Source of the DNA: Bdellovibrio sp. GT3
GTDB taxonomy: Bacteria; Bdellovibrionota; Bdellovibrionia; Bdellovibrionales; Bdellovibrionaceae
Assembly (NCBI RefSeq): GCF_037996765.1
Contig: NZ_JBBNAD010000004.1
Coordinates: 744,001 to 808,000, forward strand
Length of the DNA: 64,000 bases
Reading direction: 5' to 3'
Shown: piece by piece, positions 1 to 8,537 of the stretch
Numbering within the stretch: position 1 is the first letter of the stretch
Layout of the letters: each line of letters starts with the position of its first letter
Translations under genes and position numbers: made by a program
Notes under the pieces: generated by a model
What the model saw: the letters and a program-made list of their open reading frames with translations, nothing else
What the model was told of the DNA's origin: nothing
Databases searched by the model: none

Positions 1-499
1 TTTGGGTGGCAATCGCAAGGTGGGTGTCTTGGCTTCGCGCTCTCCGCACCGGCCGAATCCGATTGGGATGTCTGCGGTAAAAATTGAAAAAATTGATTTC
101 GATGCCAAAAGCGGTCCTGAGATTCACGTTCACGGCGTGGATTTGCTGGATGGGACTCCGGTGCTTGATATTAAGCCCTATATTCCGTACGCAGACTCGA
201 TTCCTGAGGCGAACGCAGGGTGGGCCAGTGATCCCATCGAGCGCACAGATGTGGTGTTTTCTGATGAGGCTGAGTCTGAAATCAAAAAACGCGATCCGAA
301 GAATGAAAACAATCTTCGTAATCTGATCATCAGCATTTTGGAGTTGGACCCTCGTCCAGCTTTTCAAAAACGTCAGGATCCGATTTCGGATTCCAAGAGC
401 TGGGGACAGCGCTACGGGTTTGATATTCTGGGATGTGATGTAAAGTATGAGCTTCGCGAAGGTCACTTCTATGTTCATGCAATTATGGACTTGAAATAG
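1..499 (+). CDS. trmO: tRNA (adenine37-N6)-methyltransferase TrmO, 5' partial
   Basis: C-terminal part of a TrmO (TsaA/YaeB, UPF0066) protein, which methylates N6 of threonylcarbamoyl-A37 in tRNA-Thr using S-adenosylmethionine. The family motif SRSPHRPNPIG lies about 12 residues into the visible part, followed by the conserved stretch DLLDGTPVLDIKPYIPYAD. The frame is open to the window edge, so the TTG near base 2 is not the start; the N-terminal beta-barrel begins outside. About 165 residues remain, ending with the C-terminal extension found in longer TrmO proteins. Family assignment is firm; activity is by homology. Confidence 0.93.
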   Translation, partial: LGGNRKVGVLASRSPHRPNPIGMSAVKIEKIDFDAKSGPEIHVHGVDLLDGTPVLDIKPYIPYADSIPEANAGWASDPIERTDVVFSDEAESEIKKRDPKNENNLRNLIISILELDPRPAFQKRQDPISDSKSWGQRYGFDILGCDVKYELREGHFYVHAIMDLK

Positions 500-550
500 G
501 TCCCAGGACGTCAGCAAAATAGAATTTCATCTGTAAACAAGGAGGCTCCT

Positions 551-1300
551 TTGAATTTGAAGGGCGCTATCAATTTCCGCGATCTGGGCGGTCATGTTTC
601 CGTACAAGGTCATAAACTAAAACCCGGTCAATTTTATCGTTCCGGGGCTTTGAATAAGCTGACAAACGAAGATGTGGTGTTATTGCAAACCACAATCGGA
701 CACGTCATTGACTTCCGTGATCCCTCTGAGGCCGCTCATGACAAAGATGTCTTGTGGGATGGAGTGGTGTATGAGAACTGCCCGGCAAATCCTGTAGCCT
801 ATCGCATGAGCGCGAATCTGGGTTCATTTTTCACCAAAGAACATCTGGAAAATATTCCGCCACATTACATGGAAAAACTTTATCGAACTCTGCCATTTGA
901 TAACTCAGCCTATCACCGCATGTTTGCTGTGATGGACGAGATGTCAGGCAAAGGCATGCTTCAGCACTGTGCTGTAGGCAAAGACCGCACCGGGGTTGGT
1001 ACGGCTTTGATGTTGTTGGGATTGGGTGTGGATGAGGGGCACGTCATGCAGGATTACCTGCAAACGCAGACGGGCCTGGCACCTTTCCGTAACAATCTGA
1101 TGACCCAGTTTCAGGGGATTTTGTCAGGTAAAGCCATGGAAGGATTTCAGTACATGATGGGGGCTCACGAGAGCTTCTTAAGTGCCGCTTTGGAGGAAAT
1201 GAAATCCAAGGCCGGTACCGTACAGAAATTTTTACTTAGCGAGTATGGCGTAACCGACCAGCGCCGGGCTCTGTGGCAGCAAAAGTTCTTTGAATCCTAA
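551..1300 (+). CDS. Tyrosine-protein phosphatase (DSP/PTP fold, Y_phosphatase3-like)
   Basis: 249-residue cytoplasmic protein without signal peptide. The P-loop HCAVGKDRTG holds the nucleophile Cys140 and Arg146 of the CX5R phosphatase signature. The N-terminal INFRDLGG motif (residues 7-14) is typical of the bacterial tyrosine/serine phosphatase group related to LipA/MptpB, some of which also act on phosphoinositides. The start is TTG, chosen because an AAGGAGG-type ribosome binding site lies just upstream at about 539-545. It follows trmO by about 50 bp in the same direction. The substrate cannot be told from sequence. Confidence 0.9.
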   Translation: MNLKGAINFRDLGGHVSVQGHKLKPGQFYRSGALNKLTNEDVVLLQTTIGHVIDFRDPSEAAHDKDVLWDGVVYENCPANPVAYRMSANLGSFFTKEHLENIPPHYMEKLYRTLPFDNSAYHRMFAVMDEMSGKGMLQHCAVGKDRTGVGTALMLLGLGVDEGHVMQDYLQTQTGLAPFRNNLMTQFQGILSGKAMEGFQYMMGAHESFLSAALEEMKSKAGTVQKFLLSEYGVTDQRRALWQQKFFES

Positions 1301-1361
1301 AGACCTTTGAATCATAGGCGCCGATATGGGATAACCTTGCCATTAAAAACGAGGTTTTCCC

Positions 1362-2963
1362 ATGGCGTCTTTGTCTGATTATATCGACACGGCTTTTGAT
1401 CTTAGCTATCTGAATTTTCAAAAATTTCCCACAACAGAAATCAAATCCATCGGCATTCTGGGCGGCGGGACGGCTGGTTACCTTGCGGCCTTGGCGCTTA
1501 AAAAAATGCACCCTAAAATCCAAACTTCGGTGATTGAATCCAGCAAGATTCCGGTGATTGGCGTGGGCGAAAGCACCACCACAGAAATCGTTCCCTTTTT
1601 GCATAGAACTTTGGGGATTGATCCTCAGGAATTTTTCCGGGAAGTACAGCCGACATTGAAACTGGGCATTCGCTTTGATTGGGGCTGCCCGGGGGACTAT
1701 CACTTTAACTTTAACTTCTTTGCCGGTCACCAGCAGGAAAGTCATTACTACGAGGACTCTATCAACAATGCCAACTGGGCATCGGTGTTGATGGATAATA
1801 ACAAAATCCCAGTGGTGCGTGAAAAAAGCGGGGAGATGGTGTCCTTGCTTCAAAGCATTCCATTTTCTTACCACATCGATAATAAGAACCTGATCCGCTT
1901 CCTGAACAAGACACTTAAACAGCGCCAGATTCCTATCGTGGATGCGGTGGTTGAAAAAGTTCACCTTGATGACAATGAGTTTGTGACTTCGTTGGAAACA
2001 GACGACGGGAAAAAGCTGTCTTTTGATTTGTATATTGATTGTTCGGGTTTCCGTTCACGCATTTTGGGTCAGGCTTTAAAAACCGAATTCATTCCATTCA
2101 CCTCCACTTTGCGCAACAACCGCGCGATCACTTTTGAAACGTCCCATAACAACGTGATCAAGCCCTACACTCAGTGCTCAACTATGGATAGTGGCTGGTG
2201 CTGGACAATCCCGATGAGGCACGAGAACCATCATGGCTATGTGCACTCCACAGATTATTGTGATGAAGCTACGGCCTTAAAAGAAATCGAAGCTAAATTT
2301 GGCCCGATTAAAAGTCACAAGATCGTGGAATTCCGTTCCGGCCGTCACAAGCAAGCCTGGAATAAGAACGTTTTCGGCTTGGGCAATGCCTACGCATTCG
2401 TTGAGCCATTGGAATCCACGGCAATTCAAACCGCTGTTCATAGCATTATGACTTTGTGTAAGTTGATGCCGAATAATATGCAGGACACATCCAGCATCGC
2501 AGGGATCAATCAGGAAATTGCCGCCACTTGGGATACGTTCCGTTGGTTCCTGGGAATTCATTATAAATTTAACAAACAATTGGATACGAAGTACTGGCAG
2601 GATTGCCGCGCGAATACCAATATCGGCGACGCACAGCTGGTGGTGGATCTTTTCAATCAGCGTCCTCCTTTGAGTGCCAGCAACTTCGGCACAAACTCTC
2701 CATACACAGCTTTGGAAGCTTTAGTGTTTAACAGCTACAGCTACGATACCCTGTTGTATGGCCAGAAGGTTCTGGAACGCCCTCCAGTGCGTCCTAAGAT
2801 GTCGAAGGACGAATATGTGCAACGCACTTTGTCTTACCAAGAGCTGACTAAAAAGGCCCTGACAATGCATGAGCTGTTTACTGAGGACTATTTAATTGAA
2901 GGTGGCCTGCTGGAACAGTTGTTCGAGGATCAGGATACCTGGATCGTTGAAACTGAGGCGTAA
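1362..2963 (+). CDS. Flavin-dependent tryptophan-halogenase-like protein
   Basis: 533 residues. The GxGxxG flavin-binding motif appears as GILGGGTAGY (31-40). The halogenase signature WxWxIP is intact at 279-284. Lys100 in the stretch PTLKLGIRF lines up with the catalytic lysine (Lys79) of PrnA/RebH, and Glu351 in EPLEST with the active-site glutamate. Such enzymes use FADH2, O2 and halide to halogenate tryptophan or other aromatic substrates. No flavin reductase or natural-product biosynthesis gene is adjacent, so the substrate is unknown. ATG start with a weak upstream RBS. Retention of all key residues argues for an active enzyme. Confidence 0.9.
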   Translation: MASLSDYIDTAFDLSYLNFQKFPTTEIKSIGILGGGTAGYLAALALKKMHPKIQTSVIESSKIPVIGVGESTTTEIVPFLHRTLGIDPQEFFREVQPTLKLGIRFDWGCPGDYHFNFNFFAGHQQESHYYEDSINNANWASVLMDNNKIPVVREKSGEMVSLLQSIPFSYHIDNKNLIRFLNKTLKQRQIPIVDAVVEKVHLDDNEFVTSLETDDGKKLSFDLYIDCSGFRSRILGQALKTEFIPFTSTLRNNRAITFETSHNNVIKPYTQCSTMDSGWCWTIPMRHENHHGYVHSTDYCDEATALKEIEAKFGPIKSHKIVEFRSGRHKQAWNKNVFGLGNAYAFVEPLESTAIQTAVHSIMTLCKLMPNNMQDTSSIAGINQEIAATWDTFRWFLGIHYKFNKQLDTKYWQDCRANTNIGDAQLVVDLFNQRPPLSASNFGTNSPYTALEALVFNSYSYDTLLYGQKVLERPPVRPKMSKDEYVQRTLSYQELTKKALTMHELFTEDYLIEGGLLEQLFEDQDTWIVETEA

Positions 2964-3026
2964 ATTTAAGGCGACTTTTGGGGTGGCCTGAGGTAAGGAT
3001 GCCCCATCAAAACAAAGGATTAAAAA

Positions 3027-3428
3027 ATGAAATCTGCAATCATCGCATTCACTCTTCTTTTTGCTTCCGTTTCTTTCGCTAACGAGCGCATTTTTGATTG
3101 CTCAGTGACTCAGTTGAATAACAAAGCTGAAGTTCCATCTGAATTGGATCTTAAAAGCAATCCCCAAGTGTTGTTCCGCCACGGCCTTAAACAATGGTCT
3201 TTGCAAGTGGGCAACTTGAAATTGGACACTCGTGATTTGACGGGTCCGGCTTTGTGGTTGGATGTTGATTCCACTCCATCTTCTGTTGAATACATTTTCT
3301 CTGTTGAAGGTTCCACAGAGTTCGAACTTTCCGTAAATGTAAAAGACCACTCTGCTCAGTTGTACTACTGGGGCTTGGGTGAAAAAACGGCTGTTGGCAC
3401 TTTCGCTTGCGAAGTTGTCGAGCAATAA
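3027..3428 (+). CDS. Small secreted protein of unknown function
   Basis: 133 residues with a clear Sec signal peptide (MKSAIIAFTLLFASVSFA, cleavage about residue 19). The mature part is acidic, rich in beta-forming residues, and has a Cys near each end (ERIFDCSV and TFACEVV), which may form a disulfide. An AAAGGATT element precedes the ATG. It ends before a strong bidirectional terminator. I do not recognise a family; a periplasmic or exported protein is inferred from the signal peptide only. Confidence 0.8.
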   Translation: MKSAIIAFTLLFASVSFANERIFDCSVTQLNNKAEVPSELDLKSNPQVLFRHGLKQWSLQVGNLKLDTRDLTGPALWLDVDSTPSSVEYIFSVEGSTEFELSVNVKDHSAQLYYWGLGEKTAVGTFACEVVEQ

Positions 3429-3465
3429 GGTCGCACCAAGGTACGGACACACTTTGTCCAAAGGG

Positions 3466-3499
3466 AAAAAGGCTTCTGAATTTCAGAAGCCTTTTTTTT
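3466..3499. terminator. Bidirectional intrinsic terminator
   Basis: Perfect stem GGCTTCTGA / TCAGAAGCC flanked by an A-run on the left and eight T on the right. It serves the secreted-protein gene on the plus strand and the glyoxalase II gene on the minus strand. Confidence 0.9.
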
Positions 3500-3509
3500 A
3501 TTTTCTGAT

Positions 3510-4268
3510 CTATTGCTTGTTGCGCAGATCACGAAGGTACGTGAATTGCGATACGGATTTCGCCAGCAGGAATGGATTGACGTTTAATTCAACCGCAAGC
3601 TTCAGTGGTACTGATGGCAAGTCCATTTCCCGGCGGGAAAGTAACTGGTTTTCGTACATCTCCAGCTCTTCGCTGTCGCCCGTGATGGGGGAGTTGTCGA
3701 GGTTCGATAGCATTTTGCAGAATCTTAAGTTGGCTTCCGTGTACTCGTGAGTGCAGTACACCAGGGTTTCGGAGGGAAGCTTTTTGAATCGCTGCAGACT
3801 TGTATATGCTTGATCGTAAGTACCTTCAAAGATGCGACCGCAGCCAAGTCCAAACAGAACATCTCCCGAAAAAAGCCATTTCAATTTTGGCTCCCAGTAG
3901 GCAACATGACCCAAGGTGTGTCCCGGGAGTTCCAGCACTTCAAAGTTAAACGGTCCCAGTTTCACGGATTCGCCTTCAGTGACCCAGGTGTCGGCTTTGC
4001 CAATTTGATTTTTATTTTTTGCCGGAGCAAAAATCGGAGCCGGGTGTTCGCTGACCAATGCACTCACGCCGCCAATGTGGTCGTTGTGGTGGTGGGTCAG
4101 CAGGACGCCTTTTAGTTTTAAATTATTTTCTTTCAGAAATTGCGAAGTCTTTGCGGCTTCACCGGGATCGACAACAAGGACCTCTTGATTGTCTTGATCA
4201 ATCAAACAGAAGACATAATTGTCTTCAAAGATTGGAATCAGCTCAACGCGAGGTCTGGTGCTGGTCAT
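3510..4268 (-). CDS. gloB: Hydroxyacylglutathione hydrolase (glyoxalase II)-like
   Basis: 252-residue metallo-beta-lactamase-fold hydrolase. The metal-binding motif THHHNDH spans residues 58-64; further metal ligands are suggested by LPGHTLGHVAY, FSGDVLFG and CTHEYT, the last typical of glyoxalase II rather than lactamases. It hydrolyses S-D-lactoylglutathione or a similar thioester. I chose the ATG at 4268 because GGAGGAG lies just upstream; a longer reading frame reaches 4304. It overlaps the 3' end of the RimK-like gene by 26 bp, so the two are co-transcribed and probably translationally coupled. Confidence 0.88.
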   Translation of the reverse strand: MTSTRPRVELIPIFEDNYVFCLIDQDNQEVLVVDPGEAAKTSQFLKENNLKLKGVLLTHHHNDHIGGVSALVSEHPAPIFAPAKNKNQIGKADTWVTEGESVKLGPFNFEVLELPGHTLGHVAYWEPKLKWLFSGDVLFGLGCGRIFEGTYDQAYTSLQRFKKLPSETLVYCTHEYTEANLRFCKMLSNLDNSPITGDSEELEMYENQLLSRREMDLPSVPLKLAVELNVNPFLLAKSVSQFTYLRDLRNKQ

Positions 4269-5085
4269 ATAGCTCCTCCGCAAATTGAATGATGCTGCTT
4301 GCAAGGTTCTTCTGACTATATTTTTCTATGCCTTCAAGGCCCGGACAAGGGTTGGCCTCTAAAACCAGACTGCCTTTGCGAGTTCGCAATAGATCGACAC
4401 CAGAGACCTGCAGACCCAAAAGCCGGGTTGTCTTTAAAATCAATTCAGATTCGCCGGGTAAGAGTTCGCAAGACTCTGCTGTGCCACCCAATGCGAGATT
4501 ACTGCGAAACTCCCCATGTTGGGCAGTTCGCTTCATCACCGCATGAATTTCACCACCGATGACAAAAGCTCTGACATCGGTCCCAAAAGCCTCCGGGAAA
4601 AACTCCTGAATGATTAAATGCGCATCGCCAGAGGTTGTGAAGATTTTCTGAATCTCTGATTCGTTGTGCGCTAAGTACACGCCCTCACCCTTGCTTGATT
4701 CAAGCTGCTTCACAATAACCGGGAAGGATAACGGACTGCGAATTTCATTGGGTGAAATCAGATATGTGAGGGGAGTTGCGATGCCCTCTGTGGTTAGTGA
4801 GTTGTGTGTCAGCCACTTGTTGCGAGCCACCGTGTAGTATTGAGACGGGTTGAGGGTGATGACAGAGCGACTTTGAAGGCCTTCCAGAACTTTTACAGCC
4901 TCGCTAAATTGAAAGCTGCTGATGCGGGGGATGATAATGTCTGGCTGGATTTTCAAACGCTCTAAAGGCCATTCCGGATCCCACAACAGTGGTGTGTGAC
5001 CACGGGATACGATCTCCTCGACCAAACGACGGCTGCTGTAGATTTCAAACTTTCGACTGAGCAGTAGTATTTTGAGATTTAACAT
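4243..5085 (-). CDS. RimK-type ATP-grasp ligase
   Basis: 280 residues with the RimK/glutathione-synthetase-like ATP-grasp organisation: an N-terminal pre-grasp domain (ILLLSRKFEIYSSRRLVE), the nucleotide-binding segment PVIVKQLESSKGEGVYL, and the C-terminal metal-binding VLEANPCPGLEG. RimK-type enzymes ligate amino acids, often glutamate, to a carboxylate on a protein or small molecule. Overlap with a glyoxalase II gene suggests a thiol or small-molecule role rather than ribosomal S6 modification, but that is inference. Start is ATG at 5085; the gene diverges from the BFD-domain gene at 5133. Confidence 0.85.
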   Translation of the reverse strand: MLNLKILLLSRKFEIYSSRRLVEEIVSRGHTPLLWDPEWPLERLKIQPDIIIPRISSFQFSEAVKVLEGLQSRSVITLNPSQYYTVARNKWLTHNSLTTEGIATPLTYLISPNEIRSPLSFPVIVKQLESSKGEGVYLAHNESEIQKIFTTSGDAHLIIQEFFPEAFGTDVRAFVIGGEIHAVMKRTAQHGEFRSNLALGGTAESCELLPGESELILKTTRLLGLQVSGVDLLRTRKGSLVLEANPCPGLEGIEKYSQKNLASSIIQFAEELYDQHQTSR

Positions 5086-5093
5086 AACTGGCC

Positions 5094-5122
5094 TTGGGGC
5101 AAGAGGGATCTTCCTCTAGAAT
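5094..5122 (+). promoter_or_regulatory. Probable promoter giving a leaderless transcript
   Basis: TTGGGG (5094-5099), a 17-bp spacer, and TAGAAT (5117-5122), a near-consensus -10. The ATG of the next gene begins at 5133, only 11 bp past the -10, and no Shine-Dalgarno sequence fits between them. The -35 is weak, so this is a reading of spacing rather than proof. Confidence 0.45.
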
Positions 5123-5132
5123 TGTAGCTTAT

Positions 5133-5585
5133 ATGAAGATTAAAGTCGAACTCGACGGTCGTGATTTTATTGAAGTTGAAACTGAGGGGGAGGACCCTTC
5201 AGCACCTGATAAACCATTGGGCCGAACTTTAAAAGTCTCTCATGTGGGATGTACAGAATTTATGGATATGATGAAGAAAATGCGCCGATCCTTCGGTGCG
5301 GATATTTCAAAATGGCCCGTACCAGAAGGGCAGGATCACAGCAGTTTACTTCTGCGTGAGACAGTTCTGCGCCTGCGTGGCGAGTGGCAAGCCGTTGCGC
5401 CAGACACAGAGATCTGTCATTGCCGCGGTATTTCTGCGCACACAATTGATCAGGCTATTATTGCAGGAGCCCGTACTCCTGAAGTCGTGACTCGTCAGAC
5501 CTCAGCAAGTGCTCAATGTGGCACGTGTCGACCGGAAGTTCACAAAATGATTCAGTACCGACTGAATCAGCAAAAAGCGTCGTAG
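5133..5585 (+). CDS. Protein with C-terminal BFD-type [2Fe-2S] domain
   Basis: 150 residues from the ATG at 5133; the frame stays open to a TTG at 5094 that overlaps the probable promoter. The last third is a bacterioferritin-associated-ferredoxin-like domain with Cys95-x-Cys97 and Cys129-x2-Cys132, the four-cysteine pattern that holds a [2Fe-2S] cluster. The first 90 residues are acidic, lack a domain I know, and contain one extra Cys40. Such domains pass electrons or regulate iron release. It ends 2 bp from a convergent second BFD-like gene. Confidence 0.82.
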   Translation: MKIKVELDGRDFIEVETEGEDPSAPDKPLGRTLKVSHVGCTEFMDMMKKMRRSFGADISKWPVPEGQDHSSLLLRETVLRLRGEWQAVAPDTEICHCRGISAHTIDQAIIAGARTPEVVTRQTSASAQCGTCRPEVHKMIQYRLNQQKAS

Positions 5586-5587
5586 TA

Positions 5588-5866
5588 CTACTCTTTAGTT
5601 TTTTTCTCGCTGCCTTCATCCTTCACCGAATTTTTACCCGAAAGATCTTCCTGAATTTTTTCAGGAAACTGACCGGTACTTAGATAGTGATCGAGAAGGG
5701 GCGCGAGTTTGCGGCGGCAGGAACCTCCACAGGGGCCAACGCCGGCGGTGGTGGTGTCGAAGATTTCATTCAGGGTCTTGGCACCATCCGTAATGGCTTT
5801 CTCAATGGTCGCACGGGACACATTGTTACAGCGGCAGATGATTTCGGTTTTCTTTTTTTGACCCAT
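5588..5866 (-). CDS. BFD-like [2Fe-2S] protein
   Basis: 92 residues. Cys11-x-Cys13 and Cys46-x3-Cys50 (CGGSC) form a BFD-type cluster site; the second pair has three residues between the cysteines rather than the usual two. The tail is Lys/Glu-rich and looks disordered. It resembles bacterioferritin-associated ferredoxin and the BFD domains of nitrite reductase and nitrogenase accessory proteins. Convergent with a second BFD gene; no bacterioferritin gene is in the window. ATG start at 5866. Confidence 0.82.
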   Translation of the reverse strand: MGQKKKTEIICRCNNVSRATIEKAITDGAKTLNEIFDTTTAGVGPCGGSCRRKLAPLLDHYLSTGQFPEKIQEDLSGKNSVKDEGSEKKTKE

Positions 5867-6004
5867 GAACGTATGGTACGCCTGTAGAATATGCGGCTCA
5901 ATGCATTATCAAAATGCGGCGCGTCGAGTCTGGGGCGGGGGTGCGGGTTGATAAACTCCGCGAACTCCGGTAAAAGTAATGTCCCTTTAACAGTGGAGAT
6001 AGAC

Positions 6005-6493
6005 ATGTCTGTAGGTACAAACGACAAACTTCCAATGACAGTTCGCGGAAAAGCGCTGCTAGATGCAGAGCTTAAGAAGCTATTGTTAGAGGAAAGACCC
6101 ACTATTATCGCCGCTATTGAAGAGGCCCGTGCTCAAGGGGATATCTCTGAGAACGCGGAATACGAATCCGCTAAAGAACGTCAGTCCATGATTGAAGGCC
6201 GTATTGCTGAAATCCAGGGCAAATTGGCAGGCGCTGAAGTGATCGACGTATCCACTATCAAGGCGGATCGTGTTGTATTTGGTGCACACGTAAAAGCAGT
6301 TGAAACTGAATCTGAAGAAGAAGTGAGCTACCAAATCGTGGGCGTTGATGAGGCGGACGTTAAAAAAGGCATGATCTCTGTGCTTTCTCCTCTTGCACGC
6401 GCTTTGATCGGTAAAAAAGTGGGCGACACTGTAACTGTGCAAAGCCCTAAGGGTGACAAGGAATTCGAAATCCTTCACTTCGAATACCGCTAA
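6005..6493 (+). CDS. greA: Transcription elongation factor GreA
   Basis: 162 residues, near the 158 usual for the family. The N-terminal coiled-coil carries the conserved ARAQGDISENAEYESAKERQ, whose acidic tip residues stimulate RNA polymerase transcript cleavage. The C-terminal FKBP-like domain contains YQIVGVDEAD, ISVLSPLARALIG and KKVGDTVTV. I chose the ATG at 6005 (RBS GTGGAG); an open frame extends upstream to about 5891 but has no family similarity. Confidence 0.96.
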   Translation: MSVGTNDKLPMTVRGKALLDAELKKLLLEERPTIIAAIEEARAQGDISENAEYESAKERQSMIEGRIAEIQGKLAGAEVIDVSTIKADRVVFGAHVKAVETESEEEVSYQIVGVDEADVKKGMISVLSPLARALIGKKVGDTVTVQSPKGDKEFEILHFEYR

Positions 6494-6566
6494 TCACGCC
6501 GAAGCTTTAGCGAAGGCGGAAGGCGAATTCTCTTGGCGATCTGGACCTTTCGAATAAGAATAGGTC

Positions 6567-8537
6567 ATGGATCGCCGCAATCGCTCTGATAAATATTTGA
6601 TCTCTGAACAGCCAGGAATGAAAATCTTCTTAACGGGATTGATCCTGGCTTTTTTAATTGGCTACACCACCAGTTCTTTACTTTCTCCTCAACGAATCAA
6701 AGCGCAACTGGAGAAAGCTGCAAGCCACATTCACAAAGATATAAAAGTCTCGTTCGATTCGGCGGAGCTAAGTCTTGCGAATGGCATTTTACCGCGCTTC
6801 GCAGTTTTGATTAAGCAAGTGCGTATGGAGTCTGATCAGGCGTGCTGGATGTCTCCGGTGCTGGAGATTGATGAAATGCGCCTGCCGCTTTCATTGTGGG
6901 GACTGATTACCAAAGAATCCCCGGTGAAGAAAATCAACGCAGACAACGTGGTTCTGACTTTGCGCGGAACGGTGGAGGCGTGTGAAAAAGAGAAACAAAA
7001 AGCCTCTGAAAACTATCATCGTCCCAAAGAGGAAACACCGCTGGTGAAGTTGTCGCCGGTGGAGCAAGCGCAGAAGTATCGAAACGACATCAGTGAATTG
7101 AATATTCACAGTTTCAAAATTCTTTCAGCGCAGTACCCGCAATATCCCTTTGAACTTTCCAGTTTCAAGGCCCAGGTGAAATCCTTCGAGCCTCGCGTTG
7201 TGGAAGTTCATGCGAAGACCAATTTCCTAAAGGATGACACTGTCGGGGATTATCTGTCCCACGCAAATCTATTTCTTGAATATAAGGAAATGCCCGAGCA
7301 ATCCCTGCAGGCGCATTTTTTCGGGAACTGGCGTGAGGGTCACTACAGCGTGATCACACACTACACTTTGAATGATCATATGCTGAATGTGGAAACCGAC
7401 GTGAAGCACATTCCACTCAGTCAGGTGCTGCAGGTTTTACAGAAATACGATCTGGTGGCCAAAAATCTGAATGGCAAGCAGGTGTGGGTTTCAGCCAAAG
7501 CCCGCATGCGGGGTGAGGCGGAGAAGTTAAAGTCCGCTCCCTTTGAAGTCAAAGATCTGCGTCTGGAAGGTGATCTAGGGGAGATGAGCGTCGACAGTGC
7601 CTCGTTCACCTCGGTGGATCCACTTCGTTATAAGCCCTTTCTGATTGATATCCAAAACATGCGCATCGATAAGCTGCTGGCGTTCATCAATCGTCCGCAG
7701 AAAGCAAAAATTTTCGGCAATTTGGGAACCTTTACCGGTCAGGCGGAGTTTGTGTCTGAAAAAGACATGCGTATGGTGGGTGAGCATCAGGGCTTGCAGT
7801 TTGTATTTTCAAATAAAAGCCGCCGTGAAAATCAAGTTGTGGATCGCATTGCTGGCGAAATTTCCCTTAAAGGCGACACGTGGAATATCGCGGTCAATCG
7901 TGCTGAGCCCAAGGGCGGCAGTTTCGTGGGTTCCATTAAAGTAAAAGCCGATCGTGATTTCAAGGATGTGCAGCTAAGCTCCAACATCGACGAAGTCACT
8001 TTGGACCCGGCAATTCAATCCCTGATGACCAATGGTGGGGAGATCGGTGTGCTGGGGCTGGATGCGGAAGCTCGCCTGAGTGCAGGCAAAGTTTCTTATC
8101 TTAAAGGCTCCGCACAACTGAATACCCTGGATGTTGAAGGTATGACGTTTGGTAAATCCAAAGCCAAATTCGATCTGCGCCAGGGTGAGATCGTTATGCA
8201 AGCTCAGGTGCAAAGTCTTGTTGTCGAAGAGGAAACTCCGGGGCATCAGATTTTACAAAACGTAACTCCGACCACCTGGTGGGTGGATAAAGTTTTGAAT
8301 CTCAAGGACCTGCATGGGGACTTCTATTGGAAGAACAACCAGAATTTAAAATGGCAGGGCTTTGAGGCAAAGGCTGGCAAAGACTCAAAAATTACCACCT
8401 CCGGCTCCTGGAATGAGTTTGGTGAGCTATCAGGCACCGTGCAAACCAAAGATGGCAAGTCCACTCGCAAGTATCAAATTGATGGAACTCGCGATGTGCC
8501 GACTTTCAATGAGAACTCAGGCAAGGCCACGAGATGA
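6567..8537 (+). CDS. AsmA-like membrane-anchored envelope protein
   Basis: 656 residues with one transmembrane segment (about 18-36, FLTGLILAFLIGYTTSSLL) and a long periplasmic part. The arrangement, and phrases such as KVSFDSAELSLANGILP and LNTLDVEGMTFGKSKAKFDLRQGEIVM, fit the AsmA/TamB/DUF748 class, which forms long beta-grooves that shuttle phospholipids across the periplasm. An alternative ATG lies at residue 18. The next gene overlaps it by 4 bp and encodes a GDPD, which supports a lipid-related role. Family assignment is by pattern, so moderate. Confidence 0.7.
   Translation: MDRRNRSDKYLISEQPGMKIFLTGLILAFLIGYTTSSLLSPQRIKAQLEKAASHIHKDIKVSFDSAELSLANGILPRFAVLIKQVRMESDQACWMSPVLEIDEMRLPLSLWGLITKESPVKKINADNVVLTLRGTVEACEKEKQKASENYHRPKEETPLVKLSPVEQAQKYRNDISELNIHSFKILSAQYPQYPFELSSFKAQVKSFEPRVVEVHAKTNFLKDDTVGDYLSHANLFLEYKEMPEQSLQAHFFGNWREGHYSVITHYTLNDHMLNVETDVKHIPLSQVLQVLQKYDLVAKNLNGKQVWVSAKARMRGEAEKLKSAPFEVKDLRLEGDLGEMSVDSASFTSVDPLRYKPFLIDIQNMRIDKLLAFINRPQKAKIFGNLGTFTGQAEFVSEKDMRMVGEHQGLQFVFSNKSRRENQVVDRIAGEISLKGDTWNIAVNRAEPKGGSFVGSIKVKADRDFKDVQLSSNIDEVTLDPAIQSLMTNGGEIGVLGLDAEARLSAGKVSYLKGSAQLNTLDVEGMTFGKSKAKFDLRQGEIVMQAQVQSLVVEEETPGHQILQNVTPTTWWVDKVLNLKDLHGDFYWKNNQNLKWQGFEAKAGKDSKITTSGSWNEFGELSGTVQTKDGKSTRKYQIDGTRDVPTFNENSGKATR

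Noticed and set aside
2985-2996. Extra copy of the dispersed repeat near the halogenase stop
   Set aside because: Only the 11-base CCTGAGGTAA part matches; neither the core nor the palindrome follows.
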